DNA of 64,000 nt from contig JBJTOP010000227.1 in NCBI GenBank assembly GCA_046074645.1, forward strand, positions 1 to 64,000, written 5' to 3'. The notes beneath the pieces were generated by a model. The model ran no database searches and was not told the origin of the DNA. It saw only the letters and a program-made list of their open reading frames with translations. Position 1 is the stretch's first letter. Each line of letters starts with the position of its first letter. Below are positions 19,389 to 28,555 of this stretch, piece by piece. Source of the stretch: SXXK01 sp046074645 (GTDB taxonomy: Bacteria; Planctomycetota; Planctomycetia; Planctomycetales; Planctomycetaceae). The position numbers were made by a program, and so were the translations under genes.

Positions 19389-20582
19389 ATGTTTGATCTT
19401 TCTGCTATCCAATCTGCATTGAAACAGTTCGGTCTTGATGGCTGGCTGCTCTACGACTTCCGCGGCTCCAATATTCTCGCCCAGCGAATCCTGAAAATGC
19501 CAGCCGGGTTTCACGGATCGCGACGTTATTTCTATTTCATTCCAGCCAGCGGACAGCCACGAAAGCTGGTCCATCGCATCGAAAGCGATGTGCTCGATCA
19601 TCTTCCCGGCAGTCGCTCCATCTACCTTCGCTGGCAGGAACTCGAAGCCGGCGTGCAGTCAATGGTCCAGGGCTCAGGACGCGTTGCCATGGAATATTCG
19701 CCTCGAAACGGCAATCCCTACATCTCACGTGTCGATGCCGGCACCGTGGAGCTCGTTCGTTCCTTCGGATCTGACGTGGTCAGTTCCGGCGACCTGATCT
19801 CACTGTTTGAGTCGGTGCTCAGTGAAGACCAGCTTCAAAGCCACCTGCGCGCCTCTGACGTGACCAACGCCGCTTATGCTCGCGTCTGGTCCTTCATCGC
19901 CCGTCGAGTCCGCGAAGCCGGGAGTGTTCAGGAAAGTGATGTGTGTGACGAGATCATGCGGCACTTTGACGAACATGGACTCACCACCTACAGCCCCCCG
20001 ATCGTGGGTGTCGATGCCAATGGCGGTAACCCACATTACGCCACCGGCACCGGCAGCAACACCACCATTCGTGAGGGCAGCTTCGTGCTTGTAGACCTCT
20101 GGGCTCGCGAAAAACCGCTCGGATCCTGTTACAGCGACCTTACACGAACGGGTTACGTCGGTACGACGGTTCCCGACAAATACGCTCAGGTCTTTAACAT
20201 TGTCGCGGCCGCTCGAGACGCCGGTGTTGCCTGCGTCCGCAATGCGTTCGCAGCCGGCCTGCCTGTCACCGGTGCCGATGTCGATGACGCTGTCCGCGCA
20301 GTGATCGATGCCGCCGGATTCGGTGACGCATTCTGCCATCGCACCGGGCATAACCTCGCTCAGGAAGTGCACGGCAACGGAACGCACCTGGACAATCTTG
20401 AAACCTGCGACAATCGCCGCATACTCCCTGGAACGCTGTTCACCATTGAACCTGGCATCTACCTGCCGCACTTTGGCGTCCGCAGCGAAATCAATGTCTT
20501 CGTGCAGCGCGACGGGGATGTGATGGTGACCGGGGGACCACTGCAGACCGAGGTCGTACCAATTCTGGCGTTGAGCAACTAA
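19389..20582 (+). CDS. M24 family metallopeptidase (Xaa-Pro aminopeptidase-like)
   Basis: 397 residues. The C-terminal half has the pita-bread fold with all five metal ligands: D236 (VLVDLWA), D250 (YSDLTRT), H321 (RTGHNL), E354 (TIEPGIY) and E367 (VRSEINV). The N-terminal half is the creatinase-like domain seen in Xaa-Pro peptidases. The expected activity is removal of an N-terminal residue preceding proline, or Xaa-Pro dipeptide cleavage, in the cytoplasm. Fifteen bases separate it from the GTG of the following dehydrogenase, which suggests an operon. Confidence 0.88.
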   Translation: MFDLSAIQSALKQFGLDGWLLYDFRGSNILAQRILKMPAGFHGSRRYFYFIPASGQPRKLVHRIESDVLDHLPGSRSIYLRWQELEAGVQSMVQGSGRVAMEYSPRNGNPYISRVDAGTVELVRSFGSDVVSSGDLISLFESVLSEDQLQSHLRASDVTNAAYARVWSFIARRVREAGSVQESDVCDEIMRHFDEHGLTTYSPPIVGVDANGGNPHYATGTGSNTTIREGSFVLVDLWAREKPLGSCYSDLTRTGYVGTTVPDKYAQVFNIVAAARDAGVACVRNAFAAGLPVTGADVDDAVRAVIDAAGFGDAFCHRTGHNLAQEVHGNGTHLDNLETCDNRRILPGTLFTIEPGIYLPHFGVRSEINVFVQRDGDVMVTGGPLQTEVVPILALSN

Positions 20583-20597
20583 TCCGGAATCGATGCC

Positions 20598-21578
20598 GTG
20601 CAGACACTCACACTGAATCGTATCTGGGTGGACGAGCAGCCGCTTGACAGCATCTTCCCAATGCTGGCGGGAACAGCGGAGCTGGTCGGACCGGCGGCTA
20701 GTATCAAGGACCTGTCAACATGCGTCGCGGCGCTTGATCCCGGGGTCCCATGGACTGCCGCACGGATGGACCATGCCCCGCGTCTGCGAGTCATCTCCAG
20801 AATTGGTGTGGGCATCGATAACATCGATATCCCGGCCGCCACAGCTCGGGGAATTCTGGTCTGCAACACTCCGCTGGCTCCCAGTCAGTCAACAGCGGAG
20901 CACGCTGTGGGGCTGATTTTCGCCACGGCCAAATCCATTGTCCAGGCCGACAGCCGAACACGGTCCGGGCAATGGCATTCCAACTTTCGCTCACACAAAG
21001 GCCTCGAACTGCATTCAAAGGTCCTGGGACTTGTAGGTGCCGGTCGAATTGGCGGCACAGTTGCTCAAATCATGAATGCAGTGGGCATGAGAGTGCTTGT
21101 GTTCGATCCAGGCCTGAGTTCCGCGAGAGCAGCGGAACTGGGAGTGGAGCTGGTGTCCGAACTGCGAAGTCTGCTGGAACAGTCCGACATCGTGTCTCTG
21201 CACGCTCCTGCGACTCCGGCAACACGGCAGCTGATGAATTCCGAACACCTTGCCATGATGAAACGAGGGGCCATACTGATCAACACGGCTCGTGGTGCGC
21301 TCGTGGACGAAACAGCACTTGTTGCAGCGCTGACGTCCGGCCAGTTGTCGGCCGCCGGGCTGGACGTGTTTGAACGCGAGCCGGTGTCTCCGGAGAACCC
21401 GCTGCTGAAATTGGAAAATGTGGTGCTGACTGATCACATTGCCAGCCACACGTGGGCGGGGCATCATCGATTGTACGAGACGGCCGTACGACACGCTCTG
21501 GACGTACTGGCAGGGCAGCGTCCTGCGGCCCTGCTGAACCCGGAATGTGGCGGCCGTCGTGCGGCCGAAGTCTTTTGA
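20598..21578 (+). CDS. D-2-hydroxyacid dehydrogenase (CtBP/SerA-like)
   Basis: 326 residues from a GTG at 20598; the nearby ATG at 20593 is out of frame. NAD-binding GAGRIGG lies at 147-153. The catalytic residues are R232 (NTARGALVDE), E261 (FEREP) and H280 (LTDHIASH). No ACT domain is present. This is the second enzyme of the family in the window and is only distantly similar to the one at 6716-7756. It follows the M24 peptidase closely and converges on the prenyltransferase-repeat gene nine bases away. The substrate is not evident. Confidence 0.85.
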   Translation: MQTLTLNRIWVDEQPLDSIFPMLAGTAELVGPAASIKDLSTCVAALDPGVPWTAARMDHAPRLRVISRIGVGIDNIDIPAATARGILVCNTPLAPSQSTAEHAVGLIFATAKSIVQADSRTRSGQWHSNFRSHKGLELHSKVLGLVGAGRIGGTVAQIMNAVGMRVLVFDPGLSSARAAELGVELVSELRSLLEQSDIVSLHAPATPATRQLMNSEHLAMMKRGAILINTARGALVDETALVAALTSGQLSAAGLDVFEREPVSPENPLLKLENVVLTDHIASHTWAGHHRLYETAVRHALDVLAGQRPAALLNPECGGRRAAEVF

Positions 21579-21586
21579 ACGGCAGC

Positions 21587-22642
21587 TCACCGCTGATAAA
21601 TCGGGAGATAACCGTACTCAATCGTCAGTGCCAGAATAGCCAGCGAGCTGGAGTAAACTTTGCCGGCCTGGCGTTCGGTGCCGTCTTCCGGTGTCCAGAA
21701 GCCTTCGGGATTCTGCAGGTCGAGGATGGTTTTGTAGAGTGGTTCGCGGGACTGTTTCCATTCGTCTTCGCCCACCTTGTACATGCCGACTGTGCAGTAG
21801 TAGGCACCATAGTAGAAATAGTGTTCGCCGCGTGTGAGCGGTCTTGAGAGGATGAGGCGGGCTGCAGCCAGCGTCTCCGGGATGCGGTGCTCCCCACAGA
21901 TTTCCAGCGCGGTAATACCGGTGCCAGCGCGAGTGATGCTGCTGCCGTGGCCCACCATGTAGCCAAAGCCACCGTCATGTTTGACGTGTAGTTTCTTCAG
22001 ATAGGCCACCGCGCGATCAATGTTTTCTGCAGGCACGTCGCAGCCGATATCGCGGGCAGCGCGAAGGGCCAGCAACTGCCAGACACTGACGCTGAGGTCC
22101 GAGTCGCCGCTGGTCGGCTGATATCTCCAGCCACCATCGTGCTCAGGGGGTTTGCGATGGTTCTGGGCATCGACGATGAGCTTGACCGCTTTCTGCAGAG
22201 CTTCTCGGCAGGGAGCTGCCTGGTCGGGATCAACCATGCCGCAGATTTCGGCCAGCATCAATGTGGCAATCCCATGGCTGTACATTGGTCCGTGCCCGCG
22301 TTCGCGCCCCACCAGCAGACCGTTGGGCTGCTGCTGACCAATCAGCCACGCGACTCCTCGCTGAAGATTTCGGGCGTAGGGGCCCTCCATCGGCACGTGA
22401 CCGCCGGCCAGAAACGCCATGATCGCGAGCGCCGTAGTTGCAGTGGACTCCCCAAAATCATTGGTAGTCCACGCTCCGGATACCTGCTGCTCCCCGGACA
22501 GCCACTGTAACGCACGCTTGACGCTCTCATCGATCTTATCGTTGAGCACCAGATCGGGTTCGTCACCGATGGCGGCCAGCGGAAGCGCGACAGCAGAAAG
22601 CATCGTGACTGCTGCGCGACGGGAACAGGGTTGGGGAGTCAT
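21587..22642 (-). CDS. Secreted prenyltransferase/squalene-cyclase repeat protein
   Basis: 351 residues. The N-terminus (SRRAAVTMLSAVALPLAA) is a signal peptide with a twin-arginine-like start. The remainder is an alpha-alpha toroid made of repeats such as ALQWLSGEQQVSGAW, VAWLIGQQQPNG, HDGGWRYQP and LKKLHVKHDGGFGY, the pattern shared by squalene cyclases and prenyltransferase beta subunits. The DXDD motif of hopene cyclases is not present, so terpene cyclisation is unlikely. Exported proteins with this fold are common in planctomycetes and have no assigned function. The start codon overlaps the stop of the gene before it (ATGA, 22639-22642), so the two are translationally coupled. Confidence 0.75.
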   Translation of the reverse strand: MTPQPCSRRAAVTMLSAVALPLAAIGDEPDLVLNDKIDESVKRALQWLSGEQQVSGAWTTNDFGESTATTALAIMAFLAGGHVPMEGPYARNLQRGVAWLIGQQQPNGLLVGRERGHGPMYSHGIATLMLAEICGMVDPDQAAPCREALQKAVKLIVDAQNHRKPPEHDGGWRYQPTSGDSDLSVSVWQLLALRAARDIGCDVPAENIDRAVAYLKKLHVKHDGGFGYMVGHGSSITRAGTGITALEICGEHRIPETLAAARLILSRPLTRGEHYFYYGAYYCTVGMYKVGEDEWKQSREPLYKTILDLQNPEGFWTPEDGTERQAGKVYSSSLAILALTIEYGYLPIYQR

Positions 22643-23493
22643 GGCAGAGTCCTGTCTGCTCGGTCAGCAAGTTTGCGTTTTCCACGCAGCACGATTCCAC
22701 CTTCGGCTGCCACGCGTTGAGCTGCCGCGTCAGGATCAGGAACAACTTCGGGGGGAAGTGGTTCGGGGACTGGCTGAGCCGCGACCCCAGGGAGCTGCTG
22801 GGCGAACGCTGCTGGCTTGACGGGCAGTTGCCCCGGCGCGGGAGCGGCGAGGTTCAGCAGACGCGGATCGGCGGGGTCAAACGCGAGCGGTATGTGGGCC
22901 GCCTGCAGGGGCAGCGGTGGCGCAAATGGCTGTCCGGAAGCTGCGGCAGCGTTGTGATTGCCGACCACCGGCAGAGGACCGGTCTGGATGCTGATTGATT
23001 GAAACGAGAACGACTGGACGATCGGAAATGCCAGCACGCCCCCACAGGGCCCGGTTGCCCAGACACCACTGCAGCAGAATGACTCAAGCGGGCTGCCCGC
23101 CAGTGGAATTGCAGGGTAAAGAACACCTGTGCTTCCCCAGGGGGTTCGCCAGTATGGCAGTGGCGGCGACTGAATCACAACCGGCCACGGAGTGTAGTAG
23201 CCACCATAACAGTGGAAGCCAGGGTAACCGAAACCCATGCCATCCGAAACGAAGCTGGTGGAGTCGAAGACGCTGATTTGCGGGGCAAATGAATACAGGC
23301 CACCTGCTGAGAACGCCCCCTGCGGCCGTCCCATGGCCTGGCTGCCAGTGTTACGAAATGCCTGACTCCATCGACCTGAATCAGAAAACGCGTGCTCCCA
23401 ATTGCTTGATTGTGCTGAAACGTACGGCGCCGCAGCAGAAAATGCCATCAGACAGGCGAGGACGGACAGCATGGAAAGTCCAGTGTGTCGCAT
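22639..23493 (-). CDS. Secreted Pro/Gly/aromatic-rich protein, unknown
   Basis: 284 residues. Residues 1-28 form a signal peptide (LSVLACLMAFSAAAPYVSAQ). The middle is rich in Gly, Pro, Tyr and Trp (GFGYPGFHCYGGYYTPWP), and the last third is Ala/Pro/Val-rich, ending in a short basic segment. Composition suggests a surface or cell-wall-associated protein without a globular enzyme core. It is the first gene of a two-gene operon with the toroid protein, overlapping it by four bases. I do not recognise the family. Confidence 0.6.
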   Translation of the reverse strand: MRHTGLSMLSVLACLMAFSAAAPYVSAQSSNWEHAFSDSGRWSQAFRNTGSQAMGRPQGAFSAGGLYSFAPQISVFDSTSFVSDGMGFGYPGFHCYGGYYTPWPVVIQSPPLPYWRTPWGSTGVLYPAIPLAGSPLESFCCSGVWATGPCGGVLAFPIVQSFSFQSISIQTGPLPVVGNHNAAAASGQPFAPPLPLQAAHIPLAFDPADPRLLNLAAPAPGQLPVKPAAFAQQLPGVAAQPVPEPLPPEVVPDPDAAAQRVAAEGGIVLRGKRKLADRADRTLP

Positions 23494-23850
23494 AAGAAGC
23501 TTTCTGATTGGATGGCAACCTGCCGTTGGGATGCGATCGCCGTTGGTGTCCGCAGGCTCGACACGCTCGGTATACTCAGCAGTCTCCGGAGTTACTCGCG
23601 ATTCGGCAAGCGAATACTGCAGAAAAAGCTGGTCAGCTGGGCAGTAATCGACTTGGCTGGTTTCGGGAGCTGCGTTCGTGGCAACGAACGCATCATCCGG
23701 ATTTGCGGCTTTTCACTTTCCGATTCCCGGCTGCCGACATCACCGGTCAGGATTGAAGTGAAAGCTGGCTTTTGCTACTGTCCAGAGGTACAGCGTCCCG
23801 GCTATTCAGGCAGGCCGGGCTCTCAAGGCCCCTGTTTACAAAGATTCGAA
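23494..23850. other. Divergent intergenic region upstream of icd
   Basis: 357 bases between the divergent secreted-protein operon and icd. A stem of six (CGTTCG at 23673-23678 paired with CGAACG at 23685-23690) is visible. A weak sigma-70-like pair, TTGAAG and TACTGT with 17 bases between, lies at about 23753-23781. The plus frame is open throughout and runs into icd, but it does not look coding. No strong Shine-Dalgarno site precedes 23851. Confidence 0.4.
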
Positions 23851-25026
23851 ATGCACAAGGTTACTCTTCTGCCCGGTGATGGTGTTGGTCCGGAAATCGC
23901 CGAAGCAACTCGCAAGTGTGTCGAAGCCACCGGTGTGAAAATCGAATGGGACGTGCAGGAGTGCGGGATCGAGGTGATCGAAGCCCGGGGAGAAGTTCCC
24001 AAAAGCGTTCTGGAATCAATCCGAGCCAATGGGGTTGCATTGAAGGCGCCCATTACTACGCCGATTGGGAAGGGATTCCGCAGCGTCAACGTGTACCTGC
24101 GACAAGAACTTGGGCTCTATGCCTGCGTACGCCCCTGCAAGACCTACAAAGGCGTGCGGACGTTCTTCGAATCCTGCAATGTGGATCTTGTGATCGTCCG
24201 GGAAAATACCGAAGACCTGTATGCTGGTGTCGAATTCAAGGCGGGGGACGCCGTAACTGAAAGGCTCATCGGCCAGATCAACGAGGCTGCAACCGGCAAA
24301 AAAATCTCGACCGGTCTGAAAACAACCGGTGTCAGTATCAAGCCAATTTCCGTGGAGGGCACCACGCGAATTGCCGACTACGCTTTCAAGTACGCCGTTG
24401 ACCACGGCCGTCGTTCGGTCACGTCCATTTCCAAAGCCAACATCATGAAGTTCACCGACGGACTCTGGTACGATGTGACTCGCGCCGTTGCCAACGCCTA
24501 TGGTGCAAAACATGAGTGGCCCGAACTGGCTGCCAGTGTGCCCGCCTCCACAGCCGCCAACGCCGGAAAACTCAATGGCAGTAGTGTGGTTTACATGGAA
24601 CGGCTCATCGACAACATGTGTATGCAGCTCGTTCAAAAACCAGAGCAGTACGACGTGCTTGTCATGTCCAACCTTTACGGCGACATCCTCAGCGACCTCT
24701 GCGCCGGACTCGTAGGGGGACTCGGAGTAGCCCCGGGTGCGAATATTGGTGTCGATGGCGCCATATTCGAAGCGACGCACGGAAGTGCTCCGAAGTACAA
24801 AGGCCAGAACAAAGTCAACCCCACCGCTCTGATCCTCTCCGCCAAACTGATGCTGGAACATCTCGGCGAAAAATCAGCCGCTGCAAGGCTCGAACAGGCC
24901 GTCGCTGACATCATTGCCGAAGGAAAGGACGTCACCTACGACATGAAAGCCAATCGCAACGATCCCACAGCCGTGGGCACTCAGGAAATGGCCGCTGCCA
25001 TCTGCCGACGCGTTCAGCAGTTGTAA
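23851..25026 (+). CDS. icd: Isocitrate dehydrogenase, NAD(P)-dependent
   Basis: 391 residues from ATG 23851. TCA cycle enzyme of the isocitrate/isopropylmalate dehydrogenase family. The substrate loop FRSVNVYLRQ (76-85) has the serine (S78) and asparagine (N80) that bind isocitrate rather than isopropylmalate. The family signature NLYGDILSDLCAGLVGGLG is at 274-292, including the metal aspartates. Cofactor cues are mixed. K315-Y316 (APKYKG) and Y363 match the 2'-phosphate-binding residues of NADP enzymes, but the residue four after Y363 is alanine where the E. coli enzyme has arginine. The frame is open 122 codons further upstream, but the family begins at MHKVTLLPGDG. Confidence 0.88.
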   Translation: MHKVTLLPGDGVGPEIAEATRKCVEATGVKIEWDVQECGIEVIEARGEVPKSVLESIRANGVALKAPITTPIGKGFRSVNVYLRQELGLYACVRPCKTYKGVRTFFESCNVDLVIVRENTEDLYAGVEFKAGDAVTERLIGQINEAATGKKISTGLKTTGVSIKPISVEGTTRIADYAFKYAVDHGRRSVTSISKANIMKFTDGLWYDVTRAVANAYGAKHEWPELAASVPASTAANAGKLNGSSVVYMERLIDNMCMQLVQKPEQYDVLVMSNLYGDILSDLCAGLVGGLGVAPGANIGVDGAIFEATHGSAPKYKGQNKVNPTALILSAKLMLEHLGEKSAAARLEQAVADIIAEGKDVTYDMKANRNDPTAVGTQEMAAAICRRVQQL

Positions 25027-25044
25027 TCGTCAAAACAAGGGAAC

Positions 25045-25072
25045 CATGTCGCACCCTCCTCGGTGCGACATG
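25045..25072. terminator. Strong hairpin after icd
   Basis: A perfect 11-bp stem (CATGTCGCACC paired with GGTGCGACATG) with a six-base loop begins 19 bases after the icd stop. No T-run follows on the plus strand, so it may act as a factor-dependent terminator or as a 3' stabiliser of icd mRNA rather than a classical intrinsic terminator. Confidence 0.5.
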
Positions 25073-25188
25073 CAGCGTGGCCGTCCGCTCGCTGCTGACA
25101 CTGCCTCACGTTTCCACGATCTGATACCATTGCAGCCGGTGGGCCTGACGGATAAATGCCGAAGTCCTCTGTGCAAAGGTAAATTGCG

Positions 25189-28100
25189 GTGTCTCTGATC
25201 ACACAATCTGTACGCTTTGCGGGCTGCTGGTCAACGATTCAGCAGGTTTTCCTGCTGCTCTTCCTGCTGCCGCCCGTAACGACACAGGCACAGGGACTGA
25301 CGCCGGAATTGTCCGTGCGGCAGATGCGTCTGCAGAACGGGTTTGAAGTCTCAACCATCGCCGCCGAACCACTCGTCCGTCAGCCCGTGACGATCGAGTT
25401 CGACGATCGCGGTCGCCTATGGGTGATCCAGTATCTGCAGTACCCCAACCCGGAGGGCCTGAAACGCGTCCGGGTGGATCGCTACTCACGCACCGTTTAC
25501 GATCAAATTCCGGCACCGCCCCCGCACGGTCCTCGCGGAGCAGATCGGATTACGATTCTCGAAGACAGCGACGGCGACGGCCAGATGGACAGCGGCCGTG
25601 ACTTTGTTGCCGGGCTGAATCTGGCCACCGGTCTTGCTTTTGGTCACGGTGGAGTCTTCGTGCTGCAAACTCCGTATCTGCTCTTCTATCCGGACCGAAA
25701 TCGCGATGATGTTCCTGACAGCGACCCCGAAATCCTCCTCACCGGCTTCGGCATGGAGGATGCACACAGCGTCGCCAATTCGCTGACCTGGGGACCAGAC
25801 GGCTGGCTGTATGGCTGTCAGGGCAGCACCGTCACTGCTCAGATTCGTGGCGTTGAATTCCAGCAGGGCGTCTGGCGGTATCATCCGGTGAGTCGTGAAT
25901 TCGAGCTGTTTTGCGAAGGAGGCGGCAACGCCTGGGGACTCGATTTCGACGAGGCTGGGCGTTTGTTCTACAGCACCAACTACGGTGGATTCACGCTGGT
26001 GCATGGCATTCAGGGAGCGTACTACGTCAAGTCCTTCGGAAAGCACGGAGCCCTGCACAACCCGCACGCTTACGGTTACTTCGAACATGCTGCACACGAA
26101 AACTTTCGCGGAGGACACGTGACGGTCGGTGGCATTGTCTACCAGGGACACTCGTTCCCGGCAAAATATCGAGGGCGCTACATCGCTGGCGACCTCCTCG
26201 GACACGGCGTTTACTGGCATCACATTCATCCCCGCGGTTCAACAGTGTCCACAGCCCACGGCGGCGAGCTGCTGCAGTCAGCAGATCTGTGGTTTGCTCC
26301 CACAGATGTCACCACCGGGCCTGATGGTGCCGTGTATGTTGCTGACTGGCATGATGCGCGTACCGCCCACCCGGATCCTGACGCCGACTGGGATCGCAGC
26401 AACGGCCGCATCTACCGGATCGCCGCAGTCGGTACTGCGGCTGCAGCGGCGACAGACTTTGCCCGCCTGAGCAATTCTGATTTGCTGGAGCTGCATCGAC
26501 ACCCGAATCAGTGGCATGTGCGCCGTGCCCGCGCCGAACTGGCTCGCCGCATGAATGCCGATAACTCGCCGCCCGGCATCAGCCAACAGCCCCCCGCGGA
26601 AGTACTGCCACTGCAGCAGGAGTTTCTTGCCACAGCACTTACGGCTGCCGATGAAACCCGTGCCCTGGAAGCTCTCTGGTCACTGAATACTCTGGGTGGC
26701 TTTACGGAATCTGCCGCTCTGAAGCTGCTGCAAAGCCAGCATCCGGGAGTGCGATTCTGGACATTACGACTCATCGGTGATCGCCGCAAGGTCTCGGACG
26801 ACATGGCACATCGCCTCGACGAACTGGCCGAACAGGAACCACATCCCGAAGTGCTCCAGCAGCTCGCCGCCACCGCAGCCCGACTGCCAGCTGCCGCTGC
26901 CGTACCGCTGATCAATGCGAACATCAACAGAGACGACCACAACGATGACCCCTGCCTGCCACTGCTCTGGTGGTGGGCAGTGGAAAAGCACAGCGTGTCA
27001 GGGCGGGATGAAGTGCTGCGGCGATTCGTACGTCCATCGCTCTGGAAGTCACAGCTGGGACGCGACTTTCTGCTGCCGAGGCTGGTGCGTCGGTATGCTG
27101 CCGAAGGTACCTCTGCAGGGCACGACTCGCTGCTGCAGCTGCTCCAGGCCGCCCCGAACGAGAACGCGCGCAGCAGCCTCTGGTCCGCCGTACTCACCGG
27201 CTGGCAGGAACGCGGGAAAGACGTCACTGCACTCGGCGATCATCCGCTCAATCAGCTGCTCACCTCTGAACTCACCGCTCAACCGTCAGACCTGACTCTG
27301 CTGCGACTGGCTGTGCTGATCGGCCGCATGGACGCCATCTCAGCAGCCGTGAAGGAAGCCTTCAGCGGAGCAACCGATTCAGGTCGTCGTGCAGCTTTGC
27401 TCACGATGCTCACGCCGGTTGCAGACACGTCACTTGCCGAACCAGCGATCGCACTGCTGCAAGCCAGCCACCCCGAAGTGGTACAGACAGCCGCACTGCA
27501 GCTGGCCGCCACCGCGAATGCGCCGGAAACCGCGTCCCAGCTGCTGGCGATCGTTCGCGATCGCCCCGAAGGACCTCTGCACAGTCGCCTGATCGATACA
27601 CTGCTCTCACGCGAGAACTGGGCACTGGTGCTGGTACAGGCAGTGGACCGCGGTGAACTATCAGCAACTGCTGTTTCGCTGGAACAGATCCGCCGCACCG
27701 CACTCTTTGACAGTCCTGCACTGCAGCAAATTGTTGTCAAACACTGGGGACGAATCCAGTCCGCCACTCCCGAAGAAAAGCTCGCGGAAGTTCGACGACT
27801 CAACAATGACCTGAGAGCAGCAGCGGGGAATGCGGAATCCGGCCGAGCACTCTTCAAAAAGCACTGCGCCATTTGCCATCAGTTGTTTGACGAAGGCAAC
27901 CGGATCGGGCCCGATCTGACTTCAGCAAATCGTCAGGATCGAGATTTTCTGCTCGTAAGTCTCGTCGATCCCTCCAGCGTCATTCGGCGAGAGTACGTGA
28001 GCATCGTGGTGCAGACAAAAGACGGCCGCATCCTCACAGGACTCCCAATAGCACGCACGGATTCGATGCTGACTCTTCTGGATCCCATGGGCAACCGCCA

Positions 28101-28224
28101 GGAAGTTGCAGCCGATCAAATTGAAGAACTGCAGGACTCCCTCGTCTCATTGATGCCTGAAAATCTGTATCGCGAATTGACGCCGCAACAGCTGCGGGAC
28201 TTGTTTGCGTATCTGCAGCGGTAA
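25189..28224 (+). CDS. PVC-type membrane-bound dehydrogenase/HEAT/heme c protein
   Basis: 1011 residues from GTG 25189. Signal peptide through about residue 35 (VFLLLFLLPPVTTQAQG). Residues 45-400 form a six-bladed glucose/sorbosone dehydrogenase-like propeller (LTWGPDGWLYG, TTGPDGAVYVADWHD). Residues about 430-860 are HEAT-like helical repeats. A single c-type heme site is C893-A-I-C896-H897 in KKHCAICHQL, followed by the conserved GPDLT and a C-terminal strand domain. This architecture is characteristic of planctomycetes and verrucomicrobia and is thought to oxidise sugars or polysaccharide-derived compounds in the periplasm, passing electrons to the heme. It stands alone; no sulfatase is nearby. 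Confidence 0.9.
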   Translation: MSLITQSVRFAGCWSTIQQVFLLLFLLPPVTTQAQGLTPELSVRQMRLQNGFEVSTIAAEPLVRQPVTIEFDDRGRLWVIQYLQYPNPEGLKRVRVDRYSRTVYDQIPAPPPHGPRGADRITILEDSDGDGQMDSGRDFVAGLNLATGLAFGHGGVFVLQTPYLLFYPDRNRDDVPDSDPEILLTGFGMEDAHSVANSLTWGPDGWLYGCQGSTVTAQIRGVEFQQGVWRYHPVSREFELFCEGGGNAWGLDFDEAGRLFYSTNYGGFTLVHGIQGAYYVKSFGKHGALHNPHAYGYFEHAAHENFRGGHVTVGGIVYQGHSFPAKYRGRYIAGDLLGHGVYWHHIHPRGSTVSTAHGGELLQSADLWFAPTDVTTGPDGAVYVADWHDARTAHPDPDADWDRSNGRIYRIAAVGTAAAAATDFARLSNSDLLELHRHPNQWHVRRARAELARRMNADNSPPGISQQPPAEVLPLQQEFLATALTAADETRALEALWSLNTLGGFTESAALKLLQSQHPGVRFWTLRLIGDRRKVSDDMAHRLDELAEQEPHPEVLQQLAATAARLPAAAAVPLINANINRDDHNDDPCLPLLWWWAVEKHSVSGRDEVLRRFVRPSLWKSQLGRDFLLPRLVRRYAAEGTSAGHDSLLQLLQAAPNENARSSLWSAVLTGWQERGKDVTALGDHPLNQLLTSELTAQPSDLTLLRLAVLIGRMDAISAAVKEAFSGATDSGRRAALLTMLTPVADTSLAEPAIALLQASHPEVVQTAALQLAATANAPETASQLLAIVRDRPEGPLHSRLIDTLLSRENWALVLVQAVDRGELSATAVSLEQIRRTALFDSPALQQIVVKHWGRIQSATPEEKLAEVRRLNNDLRAAAGNAESGRALFKKHCAICHQLFDEGNRIGPDLTSANRQDRDFLLVSLVDPSSVIRREYVSIVVQTKDGRILTGLPIARTDSMLTLLDPMGNRQEVAADQIEELQDSLVSLMPENLYRELTPQQLRDLFAYLQR

Positions 28225-28555
28225 GGTCCGGAAGGGACCCGCGATTCAGATGAATCCTCCCGCTGCCAGAACAGTCCCCGTCAGGCCTGCAGCGACAGAG
28301 CCCTTAAAAAACTGATCTGGAGCCGGAGTCGCGGGGTTTGTAACATCTGCAAATTCTGCCGCTTCAGGAAAGAATCGGCAGAAACTGCGGTGGTTTCGAT
28401 TTTGAAATAAGTTCTTTCCAGAACAGATTTTACAACAAATCGAATCGACCAGCCCCGGTTTTTTGTCTGAACGGTGTGGCATTTGCTGCAGGTTCAGCAG
28501 CCGCGGCAGCAGAAGTTGCCGATTCAGAAGAGGTCTTCCGTAGCAGGAACAGAGC
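28225..28555. other. Intergenic region, no confident gene
   Basis: 331 bases between two plus-strand genes. A small GGTCC/GGACC hairpin (28226-28240) follows the heme-protein stop and lacks a T-run. An AT-rich patch around 28403-28445 (TTTTGAAATAAG, TTTTACAACAAA) could hold the promoter of the next gene. A minus-strand frame is open across 28246-28677, but I do not accept it as a gene. Confidence 0.4.

Noticed and set aside
23485..23850. In-frame N-terminal extension of icd by 122 codons
   Set aside because: The extension has no family similarity, and the enzyme family begins at 23851. An open frame of that length is not surprising in this base composition.
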